DNA of 64,000 bases from Dyella ginsengisoli LA-4 (lineage in GTDB: Bacteria > Pseudomonadota > Gammaproteobacteria > Xanthomonadales > Rhodanobacteraceae), in the NCBI RefSeq assembly GCF_000334915.1, contig NZ_AMSF01000036.1, forward strand, positions 1 through 64,000. Direction: 5' to 3'. The notes below the pieces were generated by a model. It made no database searches and was not told where the DNA came from. It saw only the letters and a program-made list of their open reading frames with translations. The first letter of the stretch is position 1, and every line of letters starts with the position of its first letter. Of the stretch, positions 14,932-23,925 are shown one piece after another. A program made the translations under genes and the position numbers.

Positions 14932-16968
14932 TCACGGCGCGGTGTCCCCGGGCTTGAGGAAGCGCTCGTACCAGGCGAGGTTGCGGCGCATGCGGTCGAG
15001 CAGGTAGCTCGGCACGCTGATCTCGTGGTGCTGGCCGGGGTAGACCACCAGCTCGGTCGGCACGTTGCGCGAACGCAGCGCCTGGTACATCTGCTCTGCG
15101 CCGATGCACGGCACGTTGAAGTCGATCTGGCCGCACTGGAACAGCGTGGGCGTGGTGATGTCGCCGGCATGCAGGAACGGGTAGCTGACGCGGTCCCAGG
15201 CGGCACGGTGGTCCCAGGGCGTGCCCAGCTCCAGCTCGTATTCGCGGGCGTATTCGTCGTCGCCGTACATGCCGTACATGTTGCCGGTGCCGGCACCGCT
15301 GATCGCCGCCTTGAAGCGGGTGGTGCGGGCGATCACCTGGTCGGTGAGGATGGCGCCGTAGCTCCAGCCGCCGATGCCCAGGCGGTCCGGGTCGGCGACG
15401 CCGAGCTTGATCGCATGGTCCACGCCGGCCAGCAGGTCCTGCGTGTCCTTGTTGCCCCAGTCGGCGTAGATGGCGCGGGCGAAGTCGAAGCCGCGGCCCG
15501 AGCTGCCGCGCGGGTTCACCGCCAGCACGGCGAAGCCGTTGGCCGCGTAGACCTGCCAGTCCTCCATGAACTCGTGGCTGAACTGGTACACCGGGCCGCC
15601 GTGCACGCGCAGGATGGTCGGGTAGCGCTGGCCCTTCACGTAGCCGATCGGCTTCACCAGCAGGGCGTCGAGCCTGGTGCCGTCGGCGCCGGTGAAGTGC
15701 AGGGTTTCGGTGCCGGCCAGTTGCTTGCCGGCCAGCCACTCGTTGTGGTCAGCCAGCAGGCGCAGGTGGCCGCCATCGAGCGCGGCGAGGTTGTACGGAT
15801 GCAGGTCGTCGCCGCCGAGCACGGCGATGCGGCCGTTGCGCGACACCGAGATATCGACGTCGAAACGGTCGCCGTGGGTCAGTTCGGTGACCTTGCCGCT
15901 GGCCACGTCGATGCGCGCCAGGTGGGTGACCTCGGCCTGCTCGATCAGCGCGTACACGCTGCGCCCGTCCGGTGCCCAGGTCGGGTGGGTGAAGCAGCGG
16001 TCGATCGGTGCGGGAATCCTCGCCTTGCCGGTGGCCACGTCGATCACCGCCAGCTGCCAGGGCGCGTAATAGATCCAGTGGTCATCGCCGCCCTGCAGGT
16101 AGGCGATGCGCTTGCCGTCCGGCGACCAGGCGGGACGCGAGACCCAGTACGGATCGAGGTCGGCGCCGGGGAAGGTGGTGAGCTGGTGCTCCCTGGCGCC
16201 GGCGCGGGCGTCGACGACGTAGATGTCGTAGTTGAGGTGGCGATCGGGGTCGGCACCGCGCTTGGTGACGTAGGCGATCCGGCGGCTGTCCGGCGACCAC
16301 GCAGGCAGCTGCTCGTCGTGCTTGCCGGGGGTGAGCTCGGTGGCCTGGCCGCTGGCGATGTCGACCACGTACAGGTGCTTGTGGCGCGCGCCCAGCCAGC
16401 CCGAGTCGTCGTCCTTGAACTGGAAGCGGTCGGTGACGATCGGCGGCGGGTTCTTCGGCTTCCTGGTTCCCGGCGGACGCTCGGGGTCGAAGGCGATCAC
16501 CGCCAGGCGCTGGCCATCCGGCGACAGCGCGAACTCCTCCACACCGGCGGGGAGATGGGTGACCGGATGCGCCTCGCCGCCGTCGGCGGGCATCGTCCAG
16601 ACCTGCGAGCCGCTGTCTTCCTCGTCCTTGTCCGTGCCGGTCTTGCGGTCGGACAGGAAGGCGATGAGCTTGCCGTCGCCGGACCACTGCGCCTGCGATT
16701 CGTCGGCGTCGGGCGTATGGGTGAGCTGGGTGCGTCCGCGACCGTCGAAGCCGACGCGCCAGAGATCCGACTGCGGCTGGTCGGTGTCGGCATTCGTGGT
16801 GGTGACGGTGTAGAGCAGCCAGTGGCCGTCCGGCGACAGGGCCGGATCGGACAGTGCGGCGAGCCGGTTGATGTCGGCCGGGGTGAACGGCGTCTTCTGC
16901 GCGGCGGGTGCGGCCAGCGGTAGCGCCAGCAGGGCCAGCAGGGCGAATCCGGGCAGGCGTCGGATCAT
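14932..16968 (-). CDS. Exported S9-family serine peptidase (DPP/acylaminoacyl-peptidase-like)
   Basis: A 678-residue prolyl-oligopeptidase-family enzyme. It has a signal peptide (PGFALLALLALPLAAPAAQ), then TolB-like propeller blades (SPDGHWLLY, SPDGQRLAV, SPDSRRIAY, SPDGKRIAY), then an alpha/beta hydrolase domain. The nucleophile is Ser536 in GGWSYG, with probable Asp616 (GQIDFNVP) and His647/648 (GQHHEIS). AAGGAGAT precedes the ATG at 16968. It ends 11 bases from the convergent DmpA-like gene. A role in releasing dipeptides in the periplasm fits its neighbours. Confidence 0.9.
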   Translation of the reverse strand: MIRRLPGFALLALLALPLAAPAAQKTPFTPADINRLAALSDPALSPDGHWLLYTVTTTNADTDQPQSDLWRVGFDGRGRTQLTHTPDADESQAQWSGDGKLIAFLSDRKTGTDKDEEDSGSQVWTMPADGGEAHPVTHLPAGVEEFALSPDGQRLAVIAFDPERPPGTRKPKNPPPIVTDRFQFKDDDSGWLGARHKHLYVVDIASGQATELTPGKHDEQLPAWSPDSRRIAYVTKRGADPDRHLNYDIYVVDARAGAREHQLTTFPGADLDPYWVSRPAWSPDGKRIAYLQGGDDHWIYYAPWQLAVIDVATGKARIPAPIDRCFTHPTWAPDGRSVYALIEQAEVTHLARIDVASGKVTELTHGDRFDVDISVSRNGRIAVLGGDDLHPYNLAALDGGHLRLLADHNEWLAGKQLAGTETLHFTGADGTRLDALLVKPIGYVKGQRYPTILRVHGGPVYQFSHEFMEDWQVYAANGFAVLAVNPRGSSGRGFDFARAIYADWGNKDTQDLLAGVDHAIKLGVADPDRLGIGGWSYGAILTDQVIARTTRFKAAISGAGTGNMYGMYGDDEYAREYELELGTPWDHRAAWDRVSYPFLHAGDITTPTLFQCGQIDFNVPCIGAEQMYQALRSRNVPTELVVYPGQHHEISVPSYLLDRMRRNLAWYERFLKPGDTAP

Positions 16969-17102
16969 CGGCGATCTCCTTGCATGGGCAGCGCAGGCGC
17001 GTGGCCGGCGTCCGGCGGGGGTGGCTTGCGCGGATGCCGCACCGGACATCGCCACCGGCAGGTCGGCAGCGATCGGTGCGGCGTTCGCGCGGCGCGTCAT
17101 GC

Positions 17103-18422
17103 TCAGGCCCCGGCCAGCGCCTGGTCGAGGCTGGCGCGCAGCAGTGCGATGGCCTCGTCCACTTCTTCGGTGGTGACGGTCAGCGGCGGCATGAAGCGCA
17201 CCGTGCTGGTGCCGCAGGAGAGCAGCAGCAGGCCGTTGTGGTAGGCGCGGGTGATCACCGCGTCGCACAGCGCGGTGGCGGGGGTCTTCCTGGCGTCGTT
17301 CTCGACCAGCTCCATGCCGATCCACAGGCCCTTGCCGCGGACGTCGCCGATGCACGGGTAGTCACGCTGCAGTTCGCGCAGGCGGGCGATGAAGTGCTCG
17401 CCGACGGTGGCGGCGTTGTCGGATAGACCGCCGCGGACCAGATCCAGCGTGGCGTTGGCGGCGGCGCAGGTGATCGGATTGCCGCCGTAGGTGTTGCCGT
17501 GGGCGCCGCGCTTCCACTGCGACATGATCGACTTCTTCGCGATCACCGCACCGATCGGCAGGCCCGAGCCCAGGCCCTTGGCCGAGGTGAGGATGTCCGG
17601 CTTCACGCCCCAGTGCTCGCAGGCGAACATCTTGCCGGTGCGGCCGATGCCCGACTGCACCTCGTCGAAGATCAGCAGGATGCCGTGCTCGTCGCACAGC
17701 GCGCGCAGGCCGGCGAGGAAGCCGTCCGGCGGCGTCAGGTAGCCGCCTTCGCCCTGCATCGGCTCCACCAGCACCGCCGCCACCTCGCTCGGCGGCACGC
17801 TGCGCTGGAACAGCATGCGCATGTAGTCGAGCACTGCCTCGCCCTGGTCGTCGCCGGCGAACAACGGGCGGTACGGGTTGGGGTAGGGCACGTGGGTGAC
17901 GCCGGCCAGCGTGGGCGAGAAGCCCTTCTGCTGGGTGTACTTGCTGGAGGTGAACGACAGCGAGCCGAAGGTGCGGCCGTGGAAGCCGCCGAGGAAGCCG
18001 ATGAAGCGCGGCCGGCCGGTGACGTAGCGGGCCAGCTTGAGCGCGCCTTCCACCGCCTCGGTGCCGGACTGGCAGATGAAGCTCATCGCCGGCTCGCCCA
18101 TCGGCGCGATTGCCGCCAGCCGTTCGCCCAGGCCGACCATCTGCTCGTGCCAGTAGTCGCTGGAGATGTGCAGGAACTTCGCCGCCGCGTCCTGCACCGC
18201 CTTGACCACCTGCGGGTGCGCGTGGCCGGTGGCGCACACCGCGATACCGGCCATGAAATCGAGGAAGCGGTTGCCGTCCACGTCCCACACTTCGGTGCCG
18301 CGGCCGTGCGACATCACGAACGGATAGTCGCGCGGGTAGGACGGCGAGATCACTTCGGCGTCGCGGGCGATCATCGCCTGCGCCTTGGGTCCGGGGAGAG
18401 CGGTTTTGATATGGGCGTTCAC
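17103..18422 (-). CDS. Class-III PLP aminotransferase (4-aminobutyrate/ornithine type)
   Basis: A 439-residue fold-type I aminotransferase starting at GTG (18422) after GAAAGG. Asp253 (IFDEVQSGIG) and the Schiff-base Lys282 (TSAKGLGSGLPIG) are present. It resembles GABA, ornithine or acetylornithine aminotransferases, so it moves an omega- or beta-amino group to 2-oxoglutarate or pyruvate. It is 16 bases downstream of the CoA-transferase beta subunit in a same-strand operon. The aldehyde or keto acid it makes is probably handled by the other operon enzymes; the substrate is unknown. Confidence 0.9.
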   Translation of the reverse strand: MNAHIKTALPGPKAQAMIARDAEVISPSYPRDYPFVMSHGRGTEVWDVDGNRFLDFMAGIAVCATGHAHPQVVKAVQDAAAKFLHISSDYWHEQMVGLGERLAAIAPMGEPAMSFICQSGTEAVEGALKLARYVTGRPRFIGFLGGFHGRTFGSLSFTSSKYTQQKGFSPTLAGVTHVPYPNPYRPLFAGDDQGEAVLDYMRMLFQRSVPPSEVAAVLVEPMQGEGGYLTPPDGFLAGLRALCDEHGILLIFDEVQSGIGRTGKMFACEHWGVKPDILTSAKGLGSGLPIGAVIAKKSIMSQWKRGAHGNTYGGNPITCAAANATLDLVRGGLSDNAATVGEHFIARLRELQRDYPCIGDVRGKGLWIGMELVENDARKTPATALCDAVITRAYHNGLLLLSCGTSTVRFMPPLTVTTEEVDEAIALLRASLDQALAGA

Positions 18423-18438
18423 GGCAGAACCTTTCGTG

Positions 18439-19224
18439 TCAGAGGGGGATGTGCACGGGGCGCGCGTGCGCCTCGCGGGTGCGGGCGTTGAGCGCACGCA
18501 GGGTGTCCAGCTCATGCGCGCTGGGCGGGGCGATGGTGTCCAGGCGGTCGGCGACGAGCAGCGGCCAGCCGATGGCGGCGCGGGCTTCGTCCACGCTGAT
18601 GCCCTCGAACAGGGCGACCAGCTGCAGCTCTTCGCTCTCCGGGTGCGGGGCGAGCCGGCCGAAGTCGGTGATCACCGCACGCGGGCCGCCGCCGGGAATG
18701 CCGCCGCGGGTGCGGGCGCCGTGGCCGTCGAGGTAGCCGGCGCTGCTGCGGAAATCCAGCTGCTCGACGAAGCTGCGCGGCGTGGCCCGTGCCATCACGA
18801 ACACCTGCCTGGCGTGCAGCGCGATCTCCGGTGCGCCGCCGGCGCCGGGCAGGCGCGTGGAGGGCAGCTCGTACGGGCCGATCACGGTGCTGTTGAGGTT
18901 GCCGAAGCGGTCGATCTGCGCGGCACCGAGGAAGCCGACGTCCACCCGCCCGGCCTGCAGGTAGAAGCTGAAGATCTCCGGCAGCGGCACCACGCAGGCG
19001 GCGGTCTCGGCCAGTTCGCCGTCGCCGATCGACAATGGCAGCACGTCCGGCCGCGTGCCGATGGTGCCGGACTCGTAGATCAGCACGATCTCCGGCGCGT
19101 GGGTGAGCCGGGCCAGGTTGCAGGCGGCACTGGGCAGGCCGATGCCGACGAAGCACACGCTGTCGTTGCCGAGCAGGCGGGCCGCGGCCACGGTCATCCA
19201 TTCGTCGCGGGTACAGGCGCTCAT
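18439..19224 (-). CDS. 3-oxoacid CoA-transferase, beta subunit (CatJ/PcaJ-like)
   Basis: A 261-residue subunit of a family I CoA-transferase. The catalytic Glu is Glu51 in LIYESGTIG, placed as in glutaconate and 3-oxoadipate CoA-transferase B subunits. It transfers CoA, normally from succinyl-CoA, to a 3-oxo acid. Its ATG overlaps the stop of the alpha subunit gene (ATGA at 19221-19224), fitting an equimolar complex. It is closest by eye to the CatIJ type used for 3-oxoadipate. Confidence 0.87.
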   Translation of the reverse strand: MSACTRDEWMTVAAARLLGNDSVCFVGIGLPSAACNLARLTHAPEIVLIYESGTIGTRPDVLPLSIGDGELAETAACVVPLPEIFSFYLQAGRVDVGFLGAAQIDRFGNLNSTVIGPYELPSTRLPGAGGAPEIALHARQVFVMARATPRSFVEQLDFRSSAGYLDGHGARTRGGIPGGGPRAVITDFGRLAPHPESEELQLVALFEGISVDEARAAIGWPLLVADRLDTIAPPSAHELDTLRALNARTREAHARPVHIPL

Positions 19225-20078
19225 GCGGCGGCCTCCGTCTGCAGCGAGGCGAGGAAGGCGCGGTGGTCGCGTGTGCCGAGCACGTGGTGGTCCATCCAGG
19301 CGAGGAAGGTGTCGCGGTCGCGGGCGATCGTGTCCCAGCGCTGGTAGAAGGCGTTGTCGCGGGCGTAGTGGCCCTGCGCGTACGACGGGTAGGCGCCGCC
19401 GCGGCAGTGCACTACCGCCCGCACGGTCCAGTGCGGCAGCACGATGGCGTTCATCGCCGGCGGCAGCGCGTCGACGATTTCCTCGACGGTGACGATCAGC
19501 GTCTTCGCCGCCAGTGCCGCCTCGCGCGCGGCACCGACGATGCCGTCGATGGCGACGTTGCCGGCATGGTCGGCGCGCTGCGCGTGCACGATGGTGACGT
19601 CGGGATTGAGCGCGGGCACCGCGGCCAGCTCCTCGCCGCTGAACGGGCAGGCGACGCGGCGGATGTTCGGGTTGTGCGCGGGCAGGTCGGTGCCGATGTA
19701 GCCGCGCAGCACGCCGAAGGGCAACCGCGCCGCGCCGGCGGTGAACGCGGCGGCCATGCCGGCATGGCTGTGCTCGTTGAGCTCCAGCGGGCGTGGCCAG
19801 CCGTGCTCCACCGCATCGCGCAGGCGGTGCAGCGAACCCACGCCGGGGTTGCCGCCCCAGGAGAAGGTGAGCTGGCGCGCGCAGCCCATGCCGATCAGCT
19901 GGTCGTAGATCAGGTCCGGCGTCATGCGGATCAGGTGCAGGTCGCGCTTGCGCTGGCGGATGATCTCGTGGCCGGCGGCGAACGGGATCAGGTGGGTGAA
20001 GCCTTCCAGCGCGACGCTGGCGCCGTCGTGCACGAACCGCTCGATGGCGTCCGCAAGTTCCAGGTGCAGGCAGTTCAT
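19221..20078 (-). CDS. 3-oxoacid CoA-transferase, alpha subunit (CatI/PcaI-like)
   Basis: A 285-residue partner of the downstream beta subunit. The blocks SVALEGFTHLIPFAAGHEI, LHLIRMTPDLIYDQLIGMG and FSWGGNPGVGSLHRLRDAVE are typical of the CatI branch of 3-oxoadipate CoA-transferases. The start MNCLHLELADAIERF at 20078 is ten bases after the aldehyde dehydrogenase stop. Together with the thiolase across the operator it could turn a 3-oxo acid into acetyl-CoA and a shorter acyl-CoA. Confidence 0.87.
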   Translation of the reverse strand: MNCLHLELADAIERFVHDGASVALEGFTHLIPFAAGHEIIRQRKRDLHLIRMTPDLIYDQLIGMGCARQLTFSWGGNPGVGSLHRLRDAVEHGWPRPLELNEHSHAGMAAAFTAGAARLPFGVLRGYIGTDLPAHNPNIRRVACPFSGEELAAVPALNPDVTIVHAQRADHAGNVAIDGIVGAAREAALAAKTLIVTVEEIVDALPPAMNAIVLPHWTVRAVVHCRGGAYPSYAQGHYARDNAFYQRWDTIARDRDTFLAWMDHHVLGTRDHRAFLASLQTEAAA

Positions 20079-20088
20079 CCGTGTGCGC

Positions 20089-21672
20089 TCACTCGACCAC
20101 CGTGCGGGACTGTTCGCGCAGGTACTGCGCCAGGTAATAGAACGAGGCGATCGCCTTGCCGGTGGAGCCCGAACCCTTCCAGCCGCCGAACGGCTGGTAG
20201 CCGGGCCAGGCACCGGTGGTCGCGCCCTGGGGACGGTTGGCGTAGGTCACGCCCGCCTCGATGTGATCGTGGAACCACGCCACCTCGTCGGCGCCACCGT
20301 AGAAGCCGGCGGTGAGGCCCATGGGGGTGTCGTTGGCCAGTCGCATCGCCTCGTCGCGGTCGCGCACGCGGTGCAGGGTGAGGATCGGCAGGAACATCTC
20401 CTGCTGCCACAGCGGGTGGGCCAGCGGCGCTTCGGCCAGGGTGGGCTCGACGAAGTAGCCGCGGGCGAACGCGTCCGGCCCGCCGGTGCCCTCGCCGAAG
20501 CGGCGGCCGCCGGCAAGCAACGTGGCACCGCCGCTCTCCAGCTCGTCGACGTGCTGCCGGTAGTTGCCGTAGGCGGTGGCGTTGACCACCGGGCCCATCC
20601 AGTGATCGCGCTGGCGCGGATCGCCGACGCGGATGGCGCCGATGAGCTGCTGCAGGCGCCCGATCAGCGCGTCGGCGACGCGCTCGTGCACGTACAGCCG
20701 CGACAGCGCCGAGCATTTCTGCCCGCTCATGCCGTAGGCCGAGCGCACGATGCCGGCGGCGGCGTCGTCGAGGTCGGCATGTTCGGTGACGATGCAGGGG
20801 TTCTTGCCGCCCATCTCGGCGATGCACGGCCGCGGCCAGGCGCCGCCGGCCATCTGTCGCATCAGCTGGCGACCGACCGGCACCGAGCCGGTGAAGGTGA
20901 GGCCGGCGACCCGCGGGTGCTGCGCCAGCGCTGCGCCGACTTCACGGCTGCTGCCGGAGAGGTAGTTGAACACGCCCGGTGGCAGGCCGGCGTCGCGGAT
21001 GCAGTCGGCCAGCAGGCGCGCGGCCCACGGCGTGTCGCTGGCGCCTTTCACCACCACCGTATTGCCGGTGACCAGGGCCGCGGCGGTCGGCCCGCCGGCC
21101 AGCGCCAGCGGGAAGTTGAACGGTGCGATCACCACCCACACGCCGTACGGTCGCATCACGCTGGCGTTGTGCGAGACGACGCCGTCGATCGGGTCGTCGG
21201 GCAGCGTGTGGTGATAGCCGGCGTGGCTCTCGAAGTCGTCCGCGTAGTGGCGGAAGAAGTCCACCGTCTCCTGTGCCTCGCCCAGCGCCTCCATGCGGTT
21301 CTTGCCCACCTCCAGCACCAGCGCGGCGGCGATGTCGTAGACGCGCTCCTCCAGCAGGTCGCCGACGCGGCGCATCAGCCGCGCGCGTTCGGCCACCGGG
21401 GTGGCGCGCCAGGCCGGGTAGGCCGCCTGTGCCGCACGCATCGCGGCATCGGCGTCGGCCTCGCTGGCCAGCGCGAAGTGGCCCAGGTGCAGGGCGTTGT
21501 CGAACGGAGCGCGGCGGTCGGCCGAGTGCTCCGCCTCGACGTCGCGGCCGTCGATGAACAGCCCGTGGCACGCGCCGAGCGAGGCGGAGACGCGGGCCAG
21601 CGCCGCCTCGAAGCGTTCGTGCATGGCTTCCGGCGGGTTGTACATGGTGGCGTAGGTCAGGCGGAAGCTCAT
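20089..21672 (-). CDS. NAD(P)-dependent aldehyde dehydrogenase, pyrroline-5-carboxylate dehydrogenase-like
   Basis: A 527-residue aldehyde dehydrogenase with the general base Glu286 (IAEMGGKN) and nucleophile Cys320 (GMSGQKCSALSR). The GQKCSA and FNFPLAL blocks resemble 1-pyrroline-5-carboxylate dehydrogenase (RocA/PutA branch). The substrate is therefore probably a semialdehyde formed by one of the two aminotransferases in the operon. It lies ten bases from genes on both sides. Glutamate semialdehyde, adipate semialdehyde or a similar aldehyde would fit; the sequence alone cannot decide. Confidence 0.87.
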   Translation of the reverse strand: MSFRLTYATMYNPPEAMHERFEAALARVSASLGACHGLFIDGRDVEAEHSADRRAPFDNALHLGHFALASEADADAAMRAAQAAYPAWRATPVAERARLMRRVGDLLEERVYDIAAALVLEVGKNRMEALGEAQETVDFFRHYADDFESHAGYHHTLPDDPIDGVVSHNASVMRPYGVWVVIAPFNFPLALAGGPTAAALVTGNTVVVKGASDTPWAARLLADCIRDAGLPPGVFNYLSGSSREVGAALAQHPRVAGLTFTGSVPVGRQLMRQMAGGAWPRPCIAEMGGKNPCIVTEHADLDDAAAGIVRSAYGMSGQKCSALSRLYVHERVADALIGRLQQLIGAIRVGDPRQRDHWMGPVVNATAYGNYRQHVDELESGGATLLAGGRRFGEGTGGPDAFARGYFVEPTLAEAPLAHPLWQQEMFLPILTLHRVRDRDEAMRLANDTPMGLTAGFYGGADEVAWFHDHIEAGVTYANRPQGATTGAWPGYQPFGGWKGSGSTGKAIASFYYLAQYLREQSRTVVE

Positions 21673-21682
21673 GGAGGACCCC

Positions 21683-23008
21683 TCAGGCGTGGGCGGGGAA
21701 GTGCTTCCCCAGCAGTCGGTCGATCAGCGCCAGCGCGTCGGCCAGCGCGGTTTCCTCGATCACCAGCGGCGGCGCGAGGATCAGCAGGTTGCCGCGGGCC
21801 GCCAGCGACACGCCCTCGTCCATTGCCTCGCGCAGCAGTGCGCCCAGCGTGGCGGGGGACTGTGGCCACGGCGCCAGCGGTGCGCGGCTGGCGCGGTCGG
21901 CGACCAGCTCGATCACCGCGAACAGGCCATGGCCGCCGCGCACATCGCCGATCACCGGGAGGCGTGCCTGCATCGCCTCGAGCTCGGCGAACATCGTGGC
22001 GCCGAGCCGGCGCGAGCGTTCGATCAGCTGCTCGTCTTCGTAGGCGCGCACGGCGGCGAGGCCGGCGGCGCAGGCCAGCGGATGGCCGCAGTAGGTGAGG
22101 CCGGTGTAGAGCATGCGGTCGGCCAGCCGGGCGTAGACCTCGGCCGACAGCACCACGGCGCCCAGCGGCAGGTGCGCGCCGGTGAGGCCCTTGGCCAGCG
22201 TCATCAGGTCGGGGCGGCCGGCTTCGCCATGGCGCTGCCAGGCGAACCATTCGCCGCAACGGCCGAAGCCGCTCATCACCTCGTCGGCGATCAGCAGCAC
22301 GTCGCGCTCGCGGGTCGCAGCGCGCAGGGCGGGCCAGTAGCTGTCCGGGGCGACGATGCCGTTGGTGCCGGCGTTGGGCTCCATCAGCACGGCGGCGACG
22401 GTGTCCGCGCCGGCGCGATCGATCGCTTCGCCCACGGCGTCGGCGGCGAGCCGGCCGCAGCTGTCGTCGTCGGTGCTGCCGAACGGGCAGCGATAGGCGT
22501 ACGGCGCCGGCACTCGGATCACGCCGAAGGCCTCGGCGTCGACCTGGTCGCTGGTGCGGGCGTCGCCGGACAGCGCCATGCCGGCGTAGCTGGCGCCATG
22601 GTAGGAGCGCTCGCGCGCCAGGATTTTTCCGCGGGGCAGGTTGCGCGCCAGGCGCGCGAACTTCACCGCGTTCTCGTTGGCGTCGGCGCCGGCCAGGGTG
22701 AAGAACACCCGGCCGCCGGCGAAACCGGATTTCTCCAGCAGTGCCTCGGCCAGCGCCTTGCGCGGTTCGGCTCCCCACGCGGCGGTGACGAAGCACAGTT
22801 GCTCGGCCTGCTCGCGGATCGCCTGCATCACCGCCGGATGCTGGTGACCCAGGTTGCTGCACTCGGCCAGGCTGCTCATGTCGAGCACGCGTCGGCCGTC
22901 GGCCAGCTCGAGGTGGGCGCCGCGCCCGCTGACCACGGTCGGCGCCTGCCACGTCGACGGCACGCACCAGCTGTGCAGCACGCTGTCGCGTTCGTTGCTC
23001 ACGCGCAT
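21683..23008 (-). CDS. Class-III PLP aminotransferase (taurine/beta-alanine-pyruvate type)
   Basis: A 441-residue aminotransferase, first gene of the minus-strand operon. Asp242 (IADEVMSGFGR) and Lys273 (LAKGLTGAHLPLG) form the PLP site. The start region (LHSWCVPSTWQAP) and the block FTLAGADANENAVKFAR resemble taurine-pyruvate and beta-alanine-pyruvate aminotransferases more than the other class-III enzyme at 17103. It would act on a beta- or omega-amino acid. Its promoter region faces the regulator gene and holds the palindrome at 23023-23039. Confidence 0.88.
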   Translation of the reverse strand: MRVSNERDSVLHSWCVPSTWQAPTVVSGRGAHLELADGRRVLDMSSLAECSNLGHQHPAVMQAIREQAEQLCFVTAAWGAEPRKALAEALLEKSGFAGGRVFFTLAGADANENAVKFARLARNLPRGKILARERSYHGASYAGMALSGDARTSDQVDAEAFGVIRVPAPYAYRCPFGSTDDDSCGRLAADAVGEAIDRAGADTVAAVLMEPNAGTNGIVAPDSYWPALRAATRERDVLLIADEVMSGFGRCGEWFAWQRHGEAGRPDLMTLAKGLTGAHLPLGAVVLSAEVYARLADRMLYTGLTYCGHPLACAAGLAAVRAYEDEQLIERSRRLGATMFAELEAMQARLPVIGDVRGGHGLFAVIELVADRASRAPLAPWPQSPATLGALLREAMDEGVSLAARGNLLILAPPLVIEETALADALALIDRLLGKHFPAHA

Positions 23009-23022
23009 CCTCCCCGAGGAAA

Positions 23023-23039
23023 TGTTCGATAATCGAACA
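23023..23039. promoter_or_regulatory. Probable IclR-family operator between divergent operons
   Basis: TGTTCGATAATCGAACA is a perfect 17-base palindrome 14 bases upstream of the aminotransferase start and 49 upstream of the IclR-type regulator. A second weaker TTCG..CGAA pair follows at about 23043-23055. It closely resembles the GTTCGATAATCGCAC site I recall for the beta-ketoadipate regulator PcaR, also an IclR protein. The neighbouring regulator is the obvious ligand-responsive binder (inference). Confidence 0.7.
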
Positions 23040-23088
23040 AGAATTCGTATTGCGAACTCATTGGAATGCTTCTACGCTCGGCCTGTCA

Positions 23089-23925
23089 ATGGACCCAAGC
23101 GAGACGATGGCCTCCCAACCCTTCGAGGAAAGCCCCGACTACGTGCAGTCGCTGGCGCGCGGCCTGCAGGTGCTGCGCGCGTTCGATCACGAGATGCCCA
23201 GCCCGAGCCTGTCGCAGGTGGCCGAACGCATCGGGCTGTCGCGCGCGGTGGCGCGCCGGCTGCTGCTGACGCTGCAGCATCTCGGTTACGTCGGCAGTCG
23301 CGGGCGCAGCTTCTTCCTGACCCCGCGCGTGCTGGAGCTGGGCTACAGCTACCTTACCTCGCTCGACCTCACCGAACTGGCCCAGCAGAGCCTGGAGCAG
23401 CTGTCGCACAGCGTCGGCGAGAGCTGCTCGATGGCGGTGCTCGACGGCCAGGACATCGTCTACGTGCTGCGCGTGCCGGTGCGCCGCGTGATGAGCGTGG
23501 CGCTGGGCGTGGGCGCGCGCCTGCCGGCCTTCGCCACCTCGATGGGCCGGGCGATCCTGGCCGACCTGGACGACGACGCGCTGGCCGCGTGGATGGACGG
23601 CCAGACCTTCCGCGCCTACACGCCGCAGACGCTGCACACCGTCAGTGCGCTGAAGGCCGAACTGGCCCGCGTGCGCAAGCAGGGCTATGCGCTGGTGTCG
23701 CGCGAGCTGGAGCACGGGCTGTGCTCGATCGCGGTGCCGATCCGTGCCGCCGACGGCAGCACGGTGGCGGCGCTGAACGTCGGCATGCCGTACAGCGAGG
23801 ACGCGCCCCGGCGCGCGCTGAAGGAGATCCTGCCGGCGCTGCGCGAGACGCAGGCGGCGGTGCAGCAGGCGATCGCGCGCGGCGGCTGGCTGCCGCAGCA
23901 GGCGATCCGGGGGGCGTATGCGTAA
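23089..23925 (+). CDS. IclR-family transcriptional regulator (PcaR/PobR-like)
   Basis: A 278-residue regulator. The winged helix-turn-helix is at about 25-85 (PSLSQVAERIGLSRAVARRL), followed by the IclR effector domain with VGESCSMAVLDGQDIVYVLR and RELEHGLCSIAVPI. The sequence resembles PcaR/PcaU/PobR regulators of the beta-ketoadipate pathway. ATG 23089 is chosen over an upstream TTG; ATG 23107 is also possible. It overlaps the thiolase gene by eight bases and so is co-transcribed with it. It probably controls both divergent operons through the palindrome at 23023-23039. Confidence 0.9.
   Translation: MDPSETMASQPFEESPDYVQSLARGLQVLRAFDHEMPSPSLSQVAERIGLSRAVARRLLLTLQHLGYVGSRGRSFFLTPRVLELGYSYLTSLDLTELAQQSLEQLSHSVGESCSMAVLDGQDIVYVLRVPVRRVMSVALGVGARLPAFATSMGRAILADLDDDALAAWMDGQTFRAYTPQTLHTVSALKAELARVRKQGYALVSRELEHGLCSIAVPIRAADGSTVAALNVGMPYSEDAPRRALKEILPALRETQAAVQQAIARGGWLPQQAIRGAYA

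Noticed and set aside
14359-16923. An 854-codon plus-strand frame covering the S9 peptidase gene
   Set aside because: The minus strand gives a complete signal peptide, propeller and catalytic triad; the plus frame has no motif.
16969-17100. N-terminal extension of the S9 peptidase starting MTRRANAAP
   Set aside because: It would put 40 odd residues before a clear signal peptide, and AAGGAGAT lies before the inner ATG.
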